A stretch of 64,000 nucleotides of DNA from Stutzerimonas stutzeri (lineage in GTDB: Bacteria; Pseudomonadota; Gammaproteobacteria; Pseudomonadales; Pseudomonadaceae), in the NCBI RefSeq assembly GCF_000219605.1, contig NC_015740.1, positions 2,170,001-2,234,000 on the forward strand, read 5' to 3'. How positions within the stretch are numbered: the first letter of the stretch is position 1; each line of letters starts with the position of its first letter. This document shows, piece after piece, positions 40,448 through 50,237 of this stretch. The notes beneath the pieces were generated by a model. The model made no database searches, had not been told where the DNA came from, and was given only the letters and a program-made list of their open reading frames with translations. The translations under genes were made by a program, and so were the position numbers.

Positions 40448-43400
40448 TCAGAAATCGCGGCGATAGAAGACGTCGAGCGAACTGGCCAGGCCGCTGGCCG
40501 CTTCGAGAAAGATACGTCGGGTCAGCTGATAACGCAGGGCAATGGTGTTGGTCGGTTCGAACACGCCCACGCCGTAGCGCAACGCCAGACGTTCGGTAAG
40601 CCGTCCAGTGGCGATCACACTGGTGCCGGCGCCCGTTCCCTCTGTGTCGAGCTGGAAGTCCTGGATGCCGAGCCGCTGCGCGAGTCCGCCGGTGATCGAT
40701 GAACTGCCAGCCAGGCCGAGCCCCAGCGCGGCCTGGGCCAGCAGATTGTTATCGCCGGAATCGGCGCCCAATGGCCGACCCAGGACAAGATAGGCCAACG
40801 CCTGTTCCTGACTCATGGCCGGTTCAGAGAACACATCGATACGCGGTTGCTCGGCGCTGCCGGTGATGCGCAGGCCGGCAACGACGTTCTCCGCCTCGAT
40901 CCGGCGGATCGCCTCGATATTGAGGAACGGCTGGCTGATCAGGCCGGTGAACAGCAGCTCGGCCCGGCGGATGGTCAGCCGCTGGCCATAGGCGCGATAG
41001 CGGCCGTTCTTCAACTGCAGCTCGCCACGGGCATCCAGGTTGTCGCCGATATGCAGGTAACCGGCAAGGTCGGCGGTCAGGCCGAAGCCGGAGAAGCGCA
41101 GGCGGTCCTGGCCGACCTCCACATCGATATCCATCTTCACCGCCAGTGGCGTGGCCTCCTCCTCGGCTTTCCGGCCGACGATCACGGTGTCCTCTGAGAC
41201 CTTCACCGTCGCCGGAGGCAGTTCACGCACGGTGATCGCGCCCCGTGGCACCTCGACCCGACCGCTGACCGCGAGCTGCTGGCCACTCAGCACGATGCGC
41301 AGATCCGGCTCGACCTCGAGATCCGCGTAGGGCTCGACCACCACCGGCAGGCGGTCGCCCTTGATGGCCAGATCCAGGTCCAGCTCGTCCTGCCAATCCA
41401 GCGTACCGCTGAGGCTGCCGCGCCCCTGCTCGCCGGCACGCCAGCCGCCATCGATGTTCAGGCGCTCGCCCTCGATCAGCAGGCGTACCCGCAGGTCCTC
41501 GAAGGTGGTAGGCAGTTCGCTGCCGGCGATTTCGCCGCCGGTCAGCAGCAATTGGCCGTTCAGGGTGGGTTGCTGCAGGCTGCCGGCGAGCTGGCCACTG
41601 CCATTCAACTCGCCACGCAGGCGCTCCACCATCGGCACGAAGGGTCGTGCCACTGCGAGATCGAGACCGCTGAGGCGGAACTCGCCGTCGATCGGCTTGG
41701 CTTCGGGACGCGGGTCGATACGCAGCTGCACGTCCAGGTCGCCCAGTTCGCCACCGGCAAAGCGCAGCTCGCTGTCGACCCGTTCAGGCCGCAGGCGGCT
41801 ATTGAGCGCCAGGGTCTGGTAGGGAAAGTCGTGCCACTGATCCGCATCGCGGATGCGCAACACGCCGGGGCCGGCGTCGACTTGCACCTGCCCGTTGGGC
41901 CCTGCCGCAGGCAGATCCAGTTCGATGTCCGCGTTCAGCTCACCCTGCCAGGCGAAATCCTCGGGCAGGTAGTCGGCCAGGGATTGCAGGGCGAAGTCGC
42001 GCAGCCGATAGCGGATCCGCGGATCAGGCATCAGCCGCTGATCTTCGGCGCAAAGGCTGGCGGGACCGGAAAGCCAGCAGTGCGCGCCGAGATCGAGGCG
42101 GCCATCGGCCAGGCGCTGCAACGACGCCGGGCGTTGTAGCGCCCAGTTCTGTTGCTGCGCGCTGAGCTCACCGCGGGTGAGCCGGCCGATCCAGTCATCG
42201 CCGCGCAGACCACCGTCGAAGGCTAGCACCAGGTCGAGCAGTGGCCCCTGCAGTTCCAGCTCGGCCTGGTGCTGCGCGGCGGTGCCCTGGCCGTTCAACT
42301 GCAGCGTTCCCAGGTCGGTTTCGCCGGCGCGGATGCGCTCCGCCCTCAAGGTCAGGCGGCCACGCTCGCCTTCGGACAACTCGCCCTGGACGCTCAGCCG
42401 CCGCGCCCGGTTGTCCTGATAGCCAAGGTTGCGACCGTCGAGTGCGACGGTGCCACTCGGTGCATCAGCGGTTCCGCCGAGCCTGACCTCGCCGGCGAGC
42501 TGGCCGTGCAGATCAGGCCAGAGCTGCGCCAACCGGCTCAGTTCCAGCTGCAGTTGCCCGTCCAGCGTCTGCGCCCAGCGGCCGCTGCCATGCACACGGT
42601 TGTCTCCCATGCGCAGATCGATGCTGGGCAGGTTCCAGCTTTCGCCCTGTCCGTCGGCCTGTAACTGCAGGCTGGTGGCCTGCCCACGCAGCCGGCCAGC
42701 GATGTCCAGCTGGGCCTCGGCCTGCAGAAGTTCGTCGCGCAGCGCGCCGCTGGAGCGCAACGTGCCACCGAGCCTGCCTGGCAGCTCCGCCAGCCAGTAG
42801 GCGGGATCGAGATCGCTCAGCGCCAGGTCGGCCCTCCAGTCGATGCCGTCCGCGAAACCGACGCTCAGCGAACCGCTGGCGCTGCCCTGCCCGGCCCGCA
42901 GCGCCAGTTGCGGTAGATGCACGGCTTCGAGATTGCCGCTGACCGGACTCGCCAGCGTGAAATCGCCGGCCGGTCCGGTCATGGACGAGTCGAAGTTGCC
43001 GAGGTAGTTACCGTTGTCGTACTGGACCTGCACGTTGAGTTCGCGCAGCGTCACAGGCGGCTCCTCGAGCTCGGGGTAGAGCCGGCGCCAGGGAAAGTCG
43101 CGCCACGCCAGCTCGGCGTTGGCGGCCAGGCCGTCCTGCCAGGCGACGTCGCCGCTCAGGCGCACCCGGCGCTGTTGGCCGGCATCCAGTTCGAGCACGG
43201 AGATCTGCGCGCCGCTCGGATTGACCACGCCTTCGAGCGCCAGGCGCACGGCGCCACCCTCGCCCGGCAGGCGACCAGTACCGAGCAGGCGGTAGCCGTC
43301 TCCCATGTTGCCGCTGGCAGTGAGCTCCAGCTCACGCACGCGCAGGGTTTCGGGCAGATCGGGCACGGCCTTGAAGCCGTCGGCGGTGAGCCTGATGGTC

Positions 43401-44128
43401 GCCGGCAGCTGCTCGTCCAGCGCACGGACATGGCCGCTTAGCATGCCGTCGAGGTAACCCTGACTTTCGACCTCGAGCCGCACCTGCTCGCGCAGATCAC
43501 CCTCGACGGCAATCTGCAGGGCCCACGGCTGCTCGTCCGGCGAGCGCAGTGCGGCCTGCCCTTGCAGCTGCAGCGGCCATGCACCACTGGGCTGCAGACG
43601 GCCGTCGAGCACCAGGTCGAGGTCGTCCCGGCGCAGCTCCAGACGGTGGATGTCCAACCCGTCCGCGCGCCAGTCGGCCTGCACGTGCAGGCGACGCAGC
43701 TGTTCGCTTTCGTTGAGCGTCAGCCGACCGATCTCGATACGCTCGACCTGCAGCGCCAACGGCAGCTTCAGCTCCGGCAGGCTGAACGGCTCGGCGTTCG
43801 GGTCAGGCTCGGATGGGGCGAAACTGAGTTCGATATCCCCGGTCACCAGCTCCTCGATGCACAGAGTGCGTTTGAGCAGGCACGCCGGTGACCAGGCCAG
43901 ACGCGGTTGTTGCACCTCGACGCGATCCTCGCCCTGCGTCCAGACCAGGCGCTCGGCCTGCCAGCGCTGGCCGAGCCGGCCTTCGAACGCTTCCACGTTG
44001 AGCCCAGGCACTTGCGCCAACAGCCAACGACTACCGCTCGTGGTGCCCAGCAGCGTGCCGAGGCCGATCATAACCAGCAGCAGCAAGGCCAGCAGCGTCA
44101 AGCCAATACCCCACAACAGCCGCCTCAC
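40448..44128 (-). CDS. tamB: Translocation and assembly module inner-membrane component TamB
   Basis: AsmA-like bridge protein of 1226 residues spanning the periplasm. It works with TamA in outer-membrane protein insertion and, with YhdP/YdbH, in anterograde phospholipid transport. One N-terminal membrane helix (GIGLTLLALLLLVMIGLG, about 7-24), then a long repetitive beta-rich region, then the C-terminal DUF490 domain (about 880-1226), ending SSLDVFYRRDF. The start overlaps the tamA stop by 4 bases. Confidence 0.94.
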   Translation of the reverse strand: MRRLLWGIGLTLLALLLLVMIGLGTLLGTTSGSRWLLAQVPGLNVEAFEGRLGQRWQAERLVWTQGEDRVEVQQPRLAWSPACLLKRTLCIEELVTGDIELSFAPSEPDPNAEPFSLPELKLPLALQVERIEIGRLTLNESEQLRRLHVQADWRADGLDIHRLELRRDDLDLVLDGRLQPSGAWPLQLQGQAALRSPDEQPWALQIAVEGDLREQVRLEVESQGYLDGMLSGHVRALDEQLPATIRLTADGFKAVPDLPETLRVRELELTASGNMGDGYRLLGTGRLPGEGGAVRLALEGVVNPSGAQISVLELDAGQQRRVRLSGDVAWQDGLAANAELAWRDFPWRRLYPELEEPPVTLRELNVQVQYDNGNYLGNFDSSMTGPAGDFTLASPVSGNLEAVHLPQLALRAGQGSASGSLSVGFADGIDWRADLALSDLDPAYWLAELPGRLGGTLRSSGALRDELLQAEAQLDIAGRLRGQATSLQLQADGQGESWNLPSIDLRMGDNRVHGSGRWAQTLDGQLQLELSRLAQLWPDLHGQLAGEVRLGGTADAPSGTVALDGRNLGYQDNRARRLSVQGELSEGERGRLTLRAERIRAGETDLGTLQLNGQGTAAQHQAELELQGPLLDLVLAFDGGLRGDDWIGRLTRGELSAQQQNWALQRPASLQRLADGRLDLGAHCWLSGPASLCAEDQRLMPDPRIRYRLRDFALQSLADYLPEDFAWQGELNADIELDLPAAGPNGQVQVDAGPGVLRIRDADQWHDFPYQTLALNSRLRPERVDSELRFAGGELGDLDVQLRIDPRPEAKPIDGEFRLSGLDLAVARPFVPMVERLRGELNGSGQLAGSLQQPTLNGQLLLTGGEIAGSELPTTFEDLRVRLLIEGERLNIDGGWRAGEQGRGSLSGTLDWQDELDLDLAIKGDRLPVVVEPYADLEVEPDLRIVLSGQQLAVSGRVEVPRGAITVRELPPATVKVSEDTVIVGRKAEEEATPLAVKMDIDVEVGQDRLRFSGFGLTADLAGYLHIGDNLDARGELQLKNGRYRAYGQRLTIRRAELLFTGLISQPFLNIEAIRRIEAENVVAGLRITGSAEQPRIDVFSEPAMSQEQALAYLVLGRPLGADSGDNNLLAQAALGLGLAGSSSITGGLAQRLGIQDFQLDTEGTGAGTSVIATGRLTERLALRYGVGVFEPTNTIALRYQLTRRIFLEAASGLASSLDVFYRRDF

Positions 44129-45858
44129 AGTTCCGGCCCCATGGAGAAGTGCAGCCGCACGCCACCCTCGCTATCCAGCGGGTGGGCCAGGTCGACGCGA
44201 ATCGGCCCGACCGGCGAGACCCAGCGCACGCCGACACCGACTGCGCTCTTCAGCGTCGGGATCTCCAGCGAATTGAATGCGTTGCCCTGATCGACGAAGG
44301 TCGCGATCCGCCATTTCTCGGCGATGGAATACTGATACTCGGCGCTGACAGCGAACTGATAGCGACCGCCGATCTTGTCGCCGTCGGAGTTGGTCGGCGA
44401 CAGGCTCTGATAGTCGTAGCCACGCACGCTCTGATCGCCACCGGCGAAATAGCGCAGCGATGGCGGCACGTTGACGTATTCATCCGTCCAGTTGCCGCCC
44501 AGTTGCACCCGACCGAGGAAACGATGGCGCTGCCCCAGGGTGGTCAGCCCGCGCAGCAGCACGTTGGCGTGGATCAGGTCGGCATCGGAAAACACGCCGT
44601 CCTTGGCCGCCGCCACTTCGAACTGCAGGCGGTAGCCCTGGCTGGGATCGATGCGGTTGTCGCTGCGCAGGTAGCTGTAGGCGACGCCGGGCATCAGCAG
44701 CGTGCTCAGCCCTGAATCGTCGCCGAGGCGGTATTCCTCATGCTGCCATTTCAGCGAGAGCACCCGTAGCCAGCCACTGGGCAGGCGGCTGTGCCATTCC
44801 GGGCCGACCTTGAGCAGACGGCTCAGCGTGTCGGTGCCGGCAATCTCCTCGTACTGGTAACCACCGACGAAGCGCAGCTTGTCGGTCAGCGGCGGATCGA
44901 GCGGAATGTCGTACCAGAGCCCGACGTTCTGCCGCGGTGCGGAGAGCTCGGTTTCCGCGCCATAGCTGTGCCCTTGCGGGTTGACCCAGTGGCGCGTCCA
45001 GTTCAGGCGGATGCGCGGCCCGACGTCGGTGGAATAGCCAAGGCCGAGGCCAAAGGTGCGCGGCTTGCGGGTGGTCAGGGCAACGGCGACGGGAATGCGC
45101 TGCTCACTGGCGCTGGCGGGGTTGGCATCGACCCGCACGCCCTCGAAGTAGCCGCTGGACTGCAGCGCTTGGCTGAGTTCGGCGATCAGCTCGGAGTCAT
45201 AGGGCGTATCGGCCTTGAACGGCACCATGCGCGAGAGCAGGTCGTCATCGAATGGCGCATCGCCCTCGAAGCGCACGTCGCCGAGGCGATAACGCGGCCC
45301 GCTGTCGAATACCAGCTCGACATCGGCGGTGTTCTCCCGGGGGTCGACCGCCAGGCGCTGGCGGGTGAAGCGTCCGTCGAAATAGCCGTAGCGCGAGGCC
45401 TGGTTGAGGAACTGCTGCTTCACGTCCTCGTAGCGACCATGATTGAGTACGTCACCCTGGCGCAGGCTGCGCTGGGCGACGCGAAAGCCCGAAAACTCGG
45501 CCGCTGGCCCTTCCAGGCGCACGGTGATGTTGCGCAAGCGCACCGGTTCGCCGGTCCGCACTCGCAGCACCAGGGTCGGTTCCTCGCCCTCGCGCACATC
45601 GGTGCGGATGCGGCTGCGGTAATAGCCAAGCGCCTGCAGCGCTTTCTCAGCCTGACGCTGCGCCACCCGGCTGTAGCGCAGCAGCTCGCGCGCATCCCGA
45701 TCGCCCAGGTCGCCGATGTAGTTTTCGATATTCTCCCGCAACGCGCGGTTTTCCGGCTCGACCCGTACGTCCAGCTCGGCCGCGCCGGCCTGAACGCCGC
45801 TCAACATCAGGATCGCGATTGCGGCTACCAGCAGGCCGACTCGGTTCGTTTTACGCAT
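44125..45858 (-). CDS. tamA: Translocation and assembly module outer-membrane protein TamA
   Basis: Omp85/BamA-family protein: signal peptide (MRKTNRVGLLVAAIAILMLS, cleaved near AGA-AEL), three POTRA domains (about 28-275) and a C-terminal beta-barrel. 577 residues, the size of E. coli TamA. The ATG at 45858 is chosen because the signal peptide begins there; the longer reading from 46008 adds a non-signal leader. The barrel carries VRGYDYQSLSP, the VRGY/F motif of the Omp85 lid loop. Confidence 0.95.
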   Translation of the reverse strand: MRKTNRVGLLVAAIAILMLSGVQAGAAELDVRVEPENRALRENIENYIGDLGDRDARELLRYSRVAQRQAEKALQALGYYRSRIRTDVREGEEPTLVLRVRTGEPVRLRNITVRLEGPAAEFSGFRVAQRSLRQGDVLNHGRYEDVKQQFLNQASRYGYFDGRFTRQRLAVDPRENTADVELVFDSGPRYRLGDVRFEGDAPFDDDLLSRMVPFKADTPYDSELIAELSQALQSSGYFEGVRVDANPASASEQRIPVAVALTTRKPRTFGLGLGYSTDVGPRIRLNWTRHWVNPQGHSYGAETELSAPRQNVGLWYDIPLDPPLTDKLRFVGGYQYEEIAGTDTLSRLLKVGPEWHSRLPSGWLRVLSLKWQHEEYRLGDDSGLSTLLMPGVAYSYLRSDNRIDPSQGYRLQFEVAAAKDGVFSDADLIHANVLLRGLTTLGQRHRFLGRVQLGGNWTDEYVNVPPSLRYFAGGDQSVRGYDYQSLSPTNSDGDKIGGRYQFAVSAEYQYSIAEKWRIATFVDQGNAFNSLEIPTLKSAVGVGVRWVSPVGPIRVDLAHPLDSEGGVRLHFSMGPEL

Positions 45859-46008
45859 GGCGCGCAATGCTAGCACGGGCTGTCTGGCATGCCCGAGCAC
45901 GCGGGCCAGAGGGTATGTAAGGCGATCTTGCGGGGGGACGGGCATCGGCTGACATCGCGAGACTTCAGTCCAATCAGACTGACCCGGCCGGATAAAATTC
46001 GCCCACAC

Positions 46009-46644
46009 CTAGCGTGCCGCTTCCATCCGCCGGGGCGCCGGATGGAAGAAGACGTGTTCGACGACCGGCCCTACTGCCACCTGGCCGATTTCTTCGTAGC
46101 CTTGCCGTTGATAGAAGTTCAGGTAGCGCGGGTTGCCGGTGTCGATGACCAGGCCCTGGGAGGTTTCGTCCTCGGCACACCACTCATGCACCGCTTCCAG
46201 CAACTGCTCGCCATAATGCTGGCCCTGGAACTGCGGGTGCACGCCAAGCAACGGCAGCAGGTGCACGGCACCGCTGGGCAGGCAGGCGAGCACCGCGGCG
46301 TGGTAATCCAGGTAGCGCCGCGTGCAGCGAAAACCGGCAGTCAGCAGCATCCGTGCCCGCCAGGCCCAGCTCTCGGTAATGTCCAGCCGACGCTGCGGCG
46401 GCGCGATCAGCGCAACGGCGATCAGCCGGTCGTTCAGCAACAGCCCCAGCGCCGGTTGCTGTTGCAGGAAATGCTGGTTCACCAGTTCACGCACCGTGGC
46501 GCGGACCCGCTGCTGATAGCCCGGGCGGTCGGCCTCGAAGAGGTAGGCAAAGGTCGGTTCGTGGCGGTAAGCGTGATACAGCAGCGAACGGGTTTCGCGG
46601 TCGTAACCACTGTCGAGCGTGCGAACCTCGGCGGACATCGGCAT
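46009..46644 (-). CDS. GNAT-family N-acetyltransferase
   Basis: 211 residues with an acetyl-CoA-binding region near residues 125-145 (LLPLLGVHPQFQGQHYGEQL); the usual second glycine of the RxxGxG loop is His here. A later YLNFYQRQGYEEIG segment is typical of GNAT beta5-alpha4. Substrate unknown. It lies 150 bp upstream of tamA on the same strand, so co-transcription is possible but functional linkage is not shown. A Met two codons on is an alternative start. Confidence 0.8.
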   Translation of the reverse strand: MPMSAEVRTLDSGYDRETRSLLYHAYRHEPTFAYLFEADRPGYQQRVRATVRELVNQHFLQQQPALGLLLNDRLIAVALIAPPQRRLDITESWAWRARMLLTAGFRCTRRYLDYHAAVLACLPSGAVHLLPLLGVHPQFQGQHYGEQLLEAVHEWCAEDETSQGLVIDTGNPRYLNFYQRQGYEEIGQVAVGPVVEHVFFHPAPRRMEAAR

Positions 46645-46864
46645 GACGACTCTCGGCTTTTCATGATGGATGATTGCAACTTAGCAGCGCTTCGCGCGGC
46701 CCGCCATGTCGACGGATGACCAGCGGTGCTCGGCGCGACAATCGCCATGACGGTGCCTTTGTACCCGTCACGTGGTGTCTCTAGAATCAGCCCTTCAAGT
46801 CCATCAGTTACAGTGCGCGCCGTTGATACGCGGCGCCGACAGCGTCCTCTTCCATGGAACTCTC

Positions 46865-47677
46865 ATGAAAATCGTTTCGTTTAACATCAATGGCTTACGA
46901 GCCAGACCTCACCAGCTTTCTGCGATCATCGAGAAGCATCAGCCGGACGTCATCGGCCTGCAGGAAACCAAGGTGGCCGACGAGCAGTTCCCGCAGGCGG
47001 AGATCGAGGCCCTCGGCTATCACGTCCACTATCACGGACAGAAAGGTCACTACGGGGTCGCCCTGCTCTCGCGCCAGGCGCCGCTGGAAGTTCACAAGGG
47101 CTTTCCCAGCGACGGCGAGGAGTCGCAGAAGCGTTTCATCTGGGGCCGTTTCGCCGATGCAAATGGTCAACCGGTCACCGTCATGAACGGCTACTTTCCC
47201 CAGGGCGAAAGCCGCGCCCATCCGGTGAAGTTTCCCGCCAAGACCAAGTTCTATGCCGATCTGCAGGCCCTGCTCGAACAGCGTTTCAGCCCGGACGAAT
47301 CGCTGGCGCTGATGGGTGACTTCAATATCTCGCCGCAGGATTGCGACATCGGCATCGGCGAGGTGAATGCCAAGCGCTGGCTGCGCACCGGCAAGTGCAG
47401 CTTCCTGCCGGAGGAGCGCGAGTGGCTGGAGCGCATCAAAGGCTGGGGCCTGCAGGACAGCTTCCGCACCCTCAATCCGGAGGTGGTCGATCGCTTCAGC
47501 TGGTTCGATTATCGCAGCCGTGGCTTCGAGGACGAGCCGCGTCGCGGCCTGCGCATCGACTACATCCTCACCACCCATGCGCTACATGAACGGGTGACCG
47601 ATTGCGGCGTGGACTACGATATCCGCGCGATGGAGAAGCCGTCCGACCACTGTCCGGTCTGGATCGAGCTGCGTTGA
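46865..47677 (+). CDS. xthA: Exodeoxyribonuclease III
   Basis: AP endonuclease and 3'-5' exonuclease of base-excision repair. 270 residues from [15 protein letters not shown]. Metal-binding Glu34 (GLQETKV), Asp152 and Asn154 (MGDFNIS) and catalytic His262 (SDHCPVW) are present. The ATG at 46865 matches the family N-terminus; an earlier in-frame Met at 46772 adds an unrelated leader and is rejected. Confidence 0.96.
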   Translation: MKIVSFNINGLRARPHQLSAIIEKHQPDVIGLQETKVADEQFPQAEIEALGYHVHYHGQKGHYGVALLSRQAPLEVHKGFPSDGEESQKRFIWGRFADANGQPVTVMNGYFPQGESRAHPVKFPAKTKFYADLQALLEQRFSPDESLALMGDFNISPQDCDIGIGEVNAKRWLRTGKCSFLPEEREWLERIKGWGLQDSFRTLNPEVVDRFSWFDYRSRGFEDEPRRGLRIDYILTTHALHERVTDCGVDYDIRAMEKPSDHCPVWIELR

Positions 47678-47707
47678 ACGCCATCGATACCACGCCGGGC
47701 GCGCCGT

Positions 47708-47739
47708 CTGTCATCTTTCGGTAACCGGATCGTCTTAAT
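47708..47739 (+). promoter_or_regulatory. Pho-box-like site upstream of the PstS/OmpA fusion
   Basis: CTGTCAT (47708-47714), four bases, then CGGTAAC (47719-47725) reproduces the PhoB layout of two CTGTCAT repeats separated by 4 bp; the first half is exact and the second 4 of 7. CTTAAT at 47734-47739 could be the -10, since the Pho box replaces the -35. About 45 bp upstream of the ATG, beside a phosphate-binding-type protein. Confidence 0.55.
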
Positions 47740-47768
47740 CTCGCGGCCTTCTACAAGGAGGTCGCACG

Positions 47769-49142
47769 ATGGCGCCATGTTTCGCTGCTGGACGGTTCTG
47801 GATTCGGCTTTTCTCTCCTCTGCTGCTGGCGGTGGCAGCCAGCAGCTCGACCGGCGCCCTCGCCGCACTGCCGATCCCGGCAGACGGGTCCGCGGTACTG
47901 AGCATCCACGGCTCCAACACCGTTGGCGCCAAGCTGGCCCCCATGCTCATCGCCGGGCTGTTCGAAGCCGAGGGCTTTCAGGACATCAGCATTCGGCCGA
48001 CCGAGGTCGAGAACGAGCAGCGGGTCAGCGCTCGCACGCCTCAGGGCAAAGCGGTAATCGCCACGGTGGCCGCGCATGGCACCGGTACCGGCTTCGCTGG
48101 GCTTAAGAATGGTCAGGGTGATCTCGCAGCAGCGTCCAGGCCGATCAAAACGAGCGAGCGCGCCGAGCTGGCCGAGCTGGGGGACATGCGCAGCGCCAAG
48201 GCGGAACAGGTGATTGCCATCGATGGCCTGGCCATCGTCGTGCATCCGGGCAACCCCGTCGATTCATTGACCACCGCGCAACTGGCCCGGCTGTTCGCCG
48301 GCGAAATCCGCAACTGGCGCGAGCTCGGCGGACAGGACCTGCCGGTGCGGCTGCACGCGCGCGATGACCGTTCCGGTACCTACGACACCTTCAACGAGCT
48401 GGTATTGGCGCGTCAGGGCAAGTCGCTCTGGAGCGACGCGCGTCGCTATGAGTCCAACGACGAGCTGTCCCGCGCGGTCACCCTGGATGCAGGTGCCATC
48501 GGCTTCACCGGCCTGGCCTCGCTGGGCAAGGCCAAGGCACTGGCCATCGCCGATGGCGACTCGCAGCCGATGCTGCCCTCCCGCGCCCTGGTCGCGACCG
48601 AGGACTACCCGTTGTCGCGCCGGCTGTTCCTCTATGCCCATCCGCGCAAACAGTCGCCCTGGACCGAGGCCTACATCGAGTTCATCCATAGCAAGGCCGG
48701 CCAGACCATCGTCGAGCGATCCGGCTACGTCGCCCAGCATGTCGAGGCGATTCGGCAAACCGCCCTTGCCGACATGCCCGCCTTCTATCAACAGCTGGCG
48801 AGCGAAGCCCAGCGCCTGACGGTCAACTTCCGCTTCGAGGAAGGCAGCGCCCAGCTGGACAACAAGGCCCAGCGTGACCTCGAGCGGGTCGTCGAATACC
48901 TGCGCGATAACGGCAAACTCACCGACAGCGCGGCATTGGTGGGCTTCGGCGATGCGACGGGCGATCCGGCGCGCGCGGCACTGCTGTCCAAGCTGCGCGC
49001 CATGACGGTGCGCCGCGAACTCAACAAACGAGGAGTGTTTCTCAAGGAAATCAATGGGATGGGCTCCGAACTTCCGGTTGCCTCCAACGATGCGGGAAGC
49101 GGCCGAGTGAAGAACCGCCGGGTAGAAGTCTGGGTGTACTAG
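47769..49142 (+). CDS. PstS-like periplasmic binding protein fused to an OmpA domain
   Basis: 457 residues. A signal peptide (about 1-33) is followed by a PBP-like domain (about 40-325) of the phosphate-binding PstS type (SIHGSNTVGAKLAP; RDDRSGTYDTFNEL carries the anion-binding Ser-Gly-Thr). A C-terminal OmpA peptidoglycan-binding domain (about 345-457) includes VNFRFEEGSAQLDNKAQRDL. The fusion should tether a phosphate-family receptor to the cell wall. AAGGAGG precedes the ATG. No pstCAB genes adjoin it, so a capture or sensing role is as likely as transport. A Pho-box-like site lies upstream. Confidence 0.87.
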   Translation: MAPCFAAGRFWIRLFSPLLLAVAASSSTGALAALPIPADGSAVLSIHGSNTVGAKLAPMLIAGLFEAEGFQDISIRPTEVENEQRVSARTPQGKAVIATVAAHGTGTGFAGLKNGQGDLAAASRPIKTSERAELAELGDMRSAKAEQVIAIDGLAIVVHPGNPVDSLTTAQLARLFAGEIRNWRELGGQDLPVRLHARDDRSGTYDTFNELVLARQGKSLWSDARRYESNDELSRAVTLDAGAIGFTGLASLGKAKALAIADGDSQPMLPSRALVATEDYPLSRRLFLYAHPRKQSPWTEAYIEFIHSKAGQTIVERSGYVAQHVEAIRQTALADMPAFYQQLASEAQRLTVNFRFEEGSAQLDNKAQRDLERVVEYLRDNGKLTDSAALVGFGDATGDPARAALLSKLRAMTVRRELNKRGVFLKEINGMGSELPVASNDAGSGRVKNRRVEVWVY

Positions 49143-49238
49143 CAGTGCAAGATCGTATCGGCGACCGGCCACCGGCGTACTGTCTCGGTGCCGGCGCCGC
49201 GTTTAAGCTCGGCGGATTTCCAGCAGCAGGAATCCTCC

Positions 49239-50171
49239 ATGTACCTCGTCTGTGGTGAAGCGCTTTTCGATGTGTTCACGGGCCCGGGCGCCAGCGGCAA
49301 TCGCCTGAATCTGGAAGCGGTGGCCGGTGGTTCGCCGTATAACGTGGCGGTCGGCCTGGCGCGATTGGGTGTCAAGGCGGCGCTGCTCGGCGGATTGTCC
49401 AACGATCACTTTGGCCAGCGCCTGCTCGGTCTGCTGCAGAAGGAAGGCGTCGATACCGGGCAGCTGGTGATCTTCGATGCACCGACCACGCTGGCGATGG
49501 TTGCACTGGGCAGCGATGGCGCGCCGGTCTACAGCTTTCGCGGTGACGGCTGTGCCGACCGTCTGCTGCAGCCCGAACAGTTGCGGCCGCTGCCCGACAG
49601 GGTCCGCGGCATCCACTTCGGTTCCTACTCGCTGGTGGCCTCGCCCATCGCCGAGACGCTGCTGGAACTGCTGCGCCGTGAACAGGCACAACGCCTGATA
49701 TCCCTCGACCCGAACGTGCGGCTCAACGTCGAGCCTGATCTTGCCCGCTGGCGCGAGCGGGTCGAGGCCTTCGCCGGGCAGGCCCATCTGATCAAGGTCA
49801 GTGACGAGGATCTGCGCCTGCTTTACCCGGGCGTCGAACCACATGGCATTGCCGAACGCTGGCTGGGCAACCGCGCCGAGCTGGTGGTGATCACCCGGGG
49901 TGGCGATGGCGCTCAGCTGTTCAGCCGGCAGCACGGCCAGCTCGCTATCGCTGCGCAACCAGCGACGGTGTGCGACAGCGTAGGCGCTGGCGACACGTTC
50001 CAGGCCGCCCTGCTGGCCTACCTGACCGAACAACGGCTGGACTCCCCAGCGGGGCTCGCACAGATGTCGCCGGCACAGCTGCAGGCCATGCTCGAATTCG
50101 CCAGCAAGGCGGCAGCCATCACCTGTTCCAGACGTGGTCCGGAGCTGCCTTACCGATACGAAATTGCCTGA
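49239..50171 (+). CDS. mtlZ: Fructokinase MtlZ (PfkB family)
   Basis: Phosphorylates fructose released from mannitol or sorbitol to fructose-6-phosphate. 310 residues of the ribokinase/PfkB fold: an early GGSPYNVAVGLARLG (PfkB signature 1 region) and DSVGAGDTFQAALLAYL with catalytic Asp (GAGD) near residue 257. AGGA precedes the ATG at 49239; the longer reading from 49188 is rejected. First gene of the mannitol region. In P. fluorescens mtlZ is, as I recall, the last gene of the operon, so its place here is different. Confidence 0.88.
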   Translation: MYLVCGEALFDVFTGPGASGNRLNLEAVAGGSPYNVAVGLARLGVKAALLGGLSNDHFGQRLLGLLQKEGVDTGQLVIFDAPTTLAMVALGSDGAPVYSFRGDGCADRLLQPEQLRPLPDRVRGIHFGSYSLVASPIAETLLELLRREQAQRLISLDPNVRLNVEPDLARWRERVEAFAGQAHLIKVSDEDLRLLYPGVEPHGIAERWLGNRAELVVITRGGDGAQLFSRQHGQLAIAAQPATVCDSVGAGDTFQAALLAYLTEQRLDSPAGLAQMSPAQLQAMLEFASKAAAITCSRRGPELPYRYEIA

Positions 50172-50237
50172 GCGATTTTGCCATCGTCGCCAGAGCGGCT
50201 ATAACGCTTCGATGCCTTTCTCGACAACGGACCCTGC

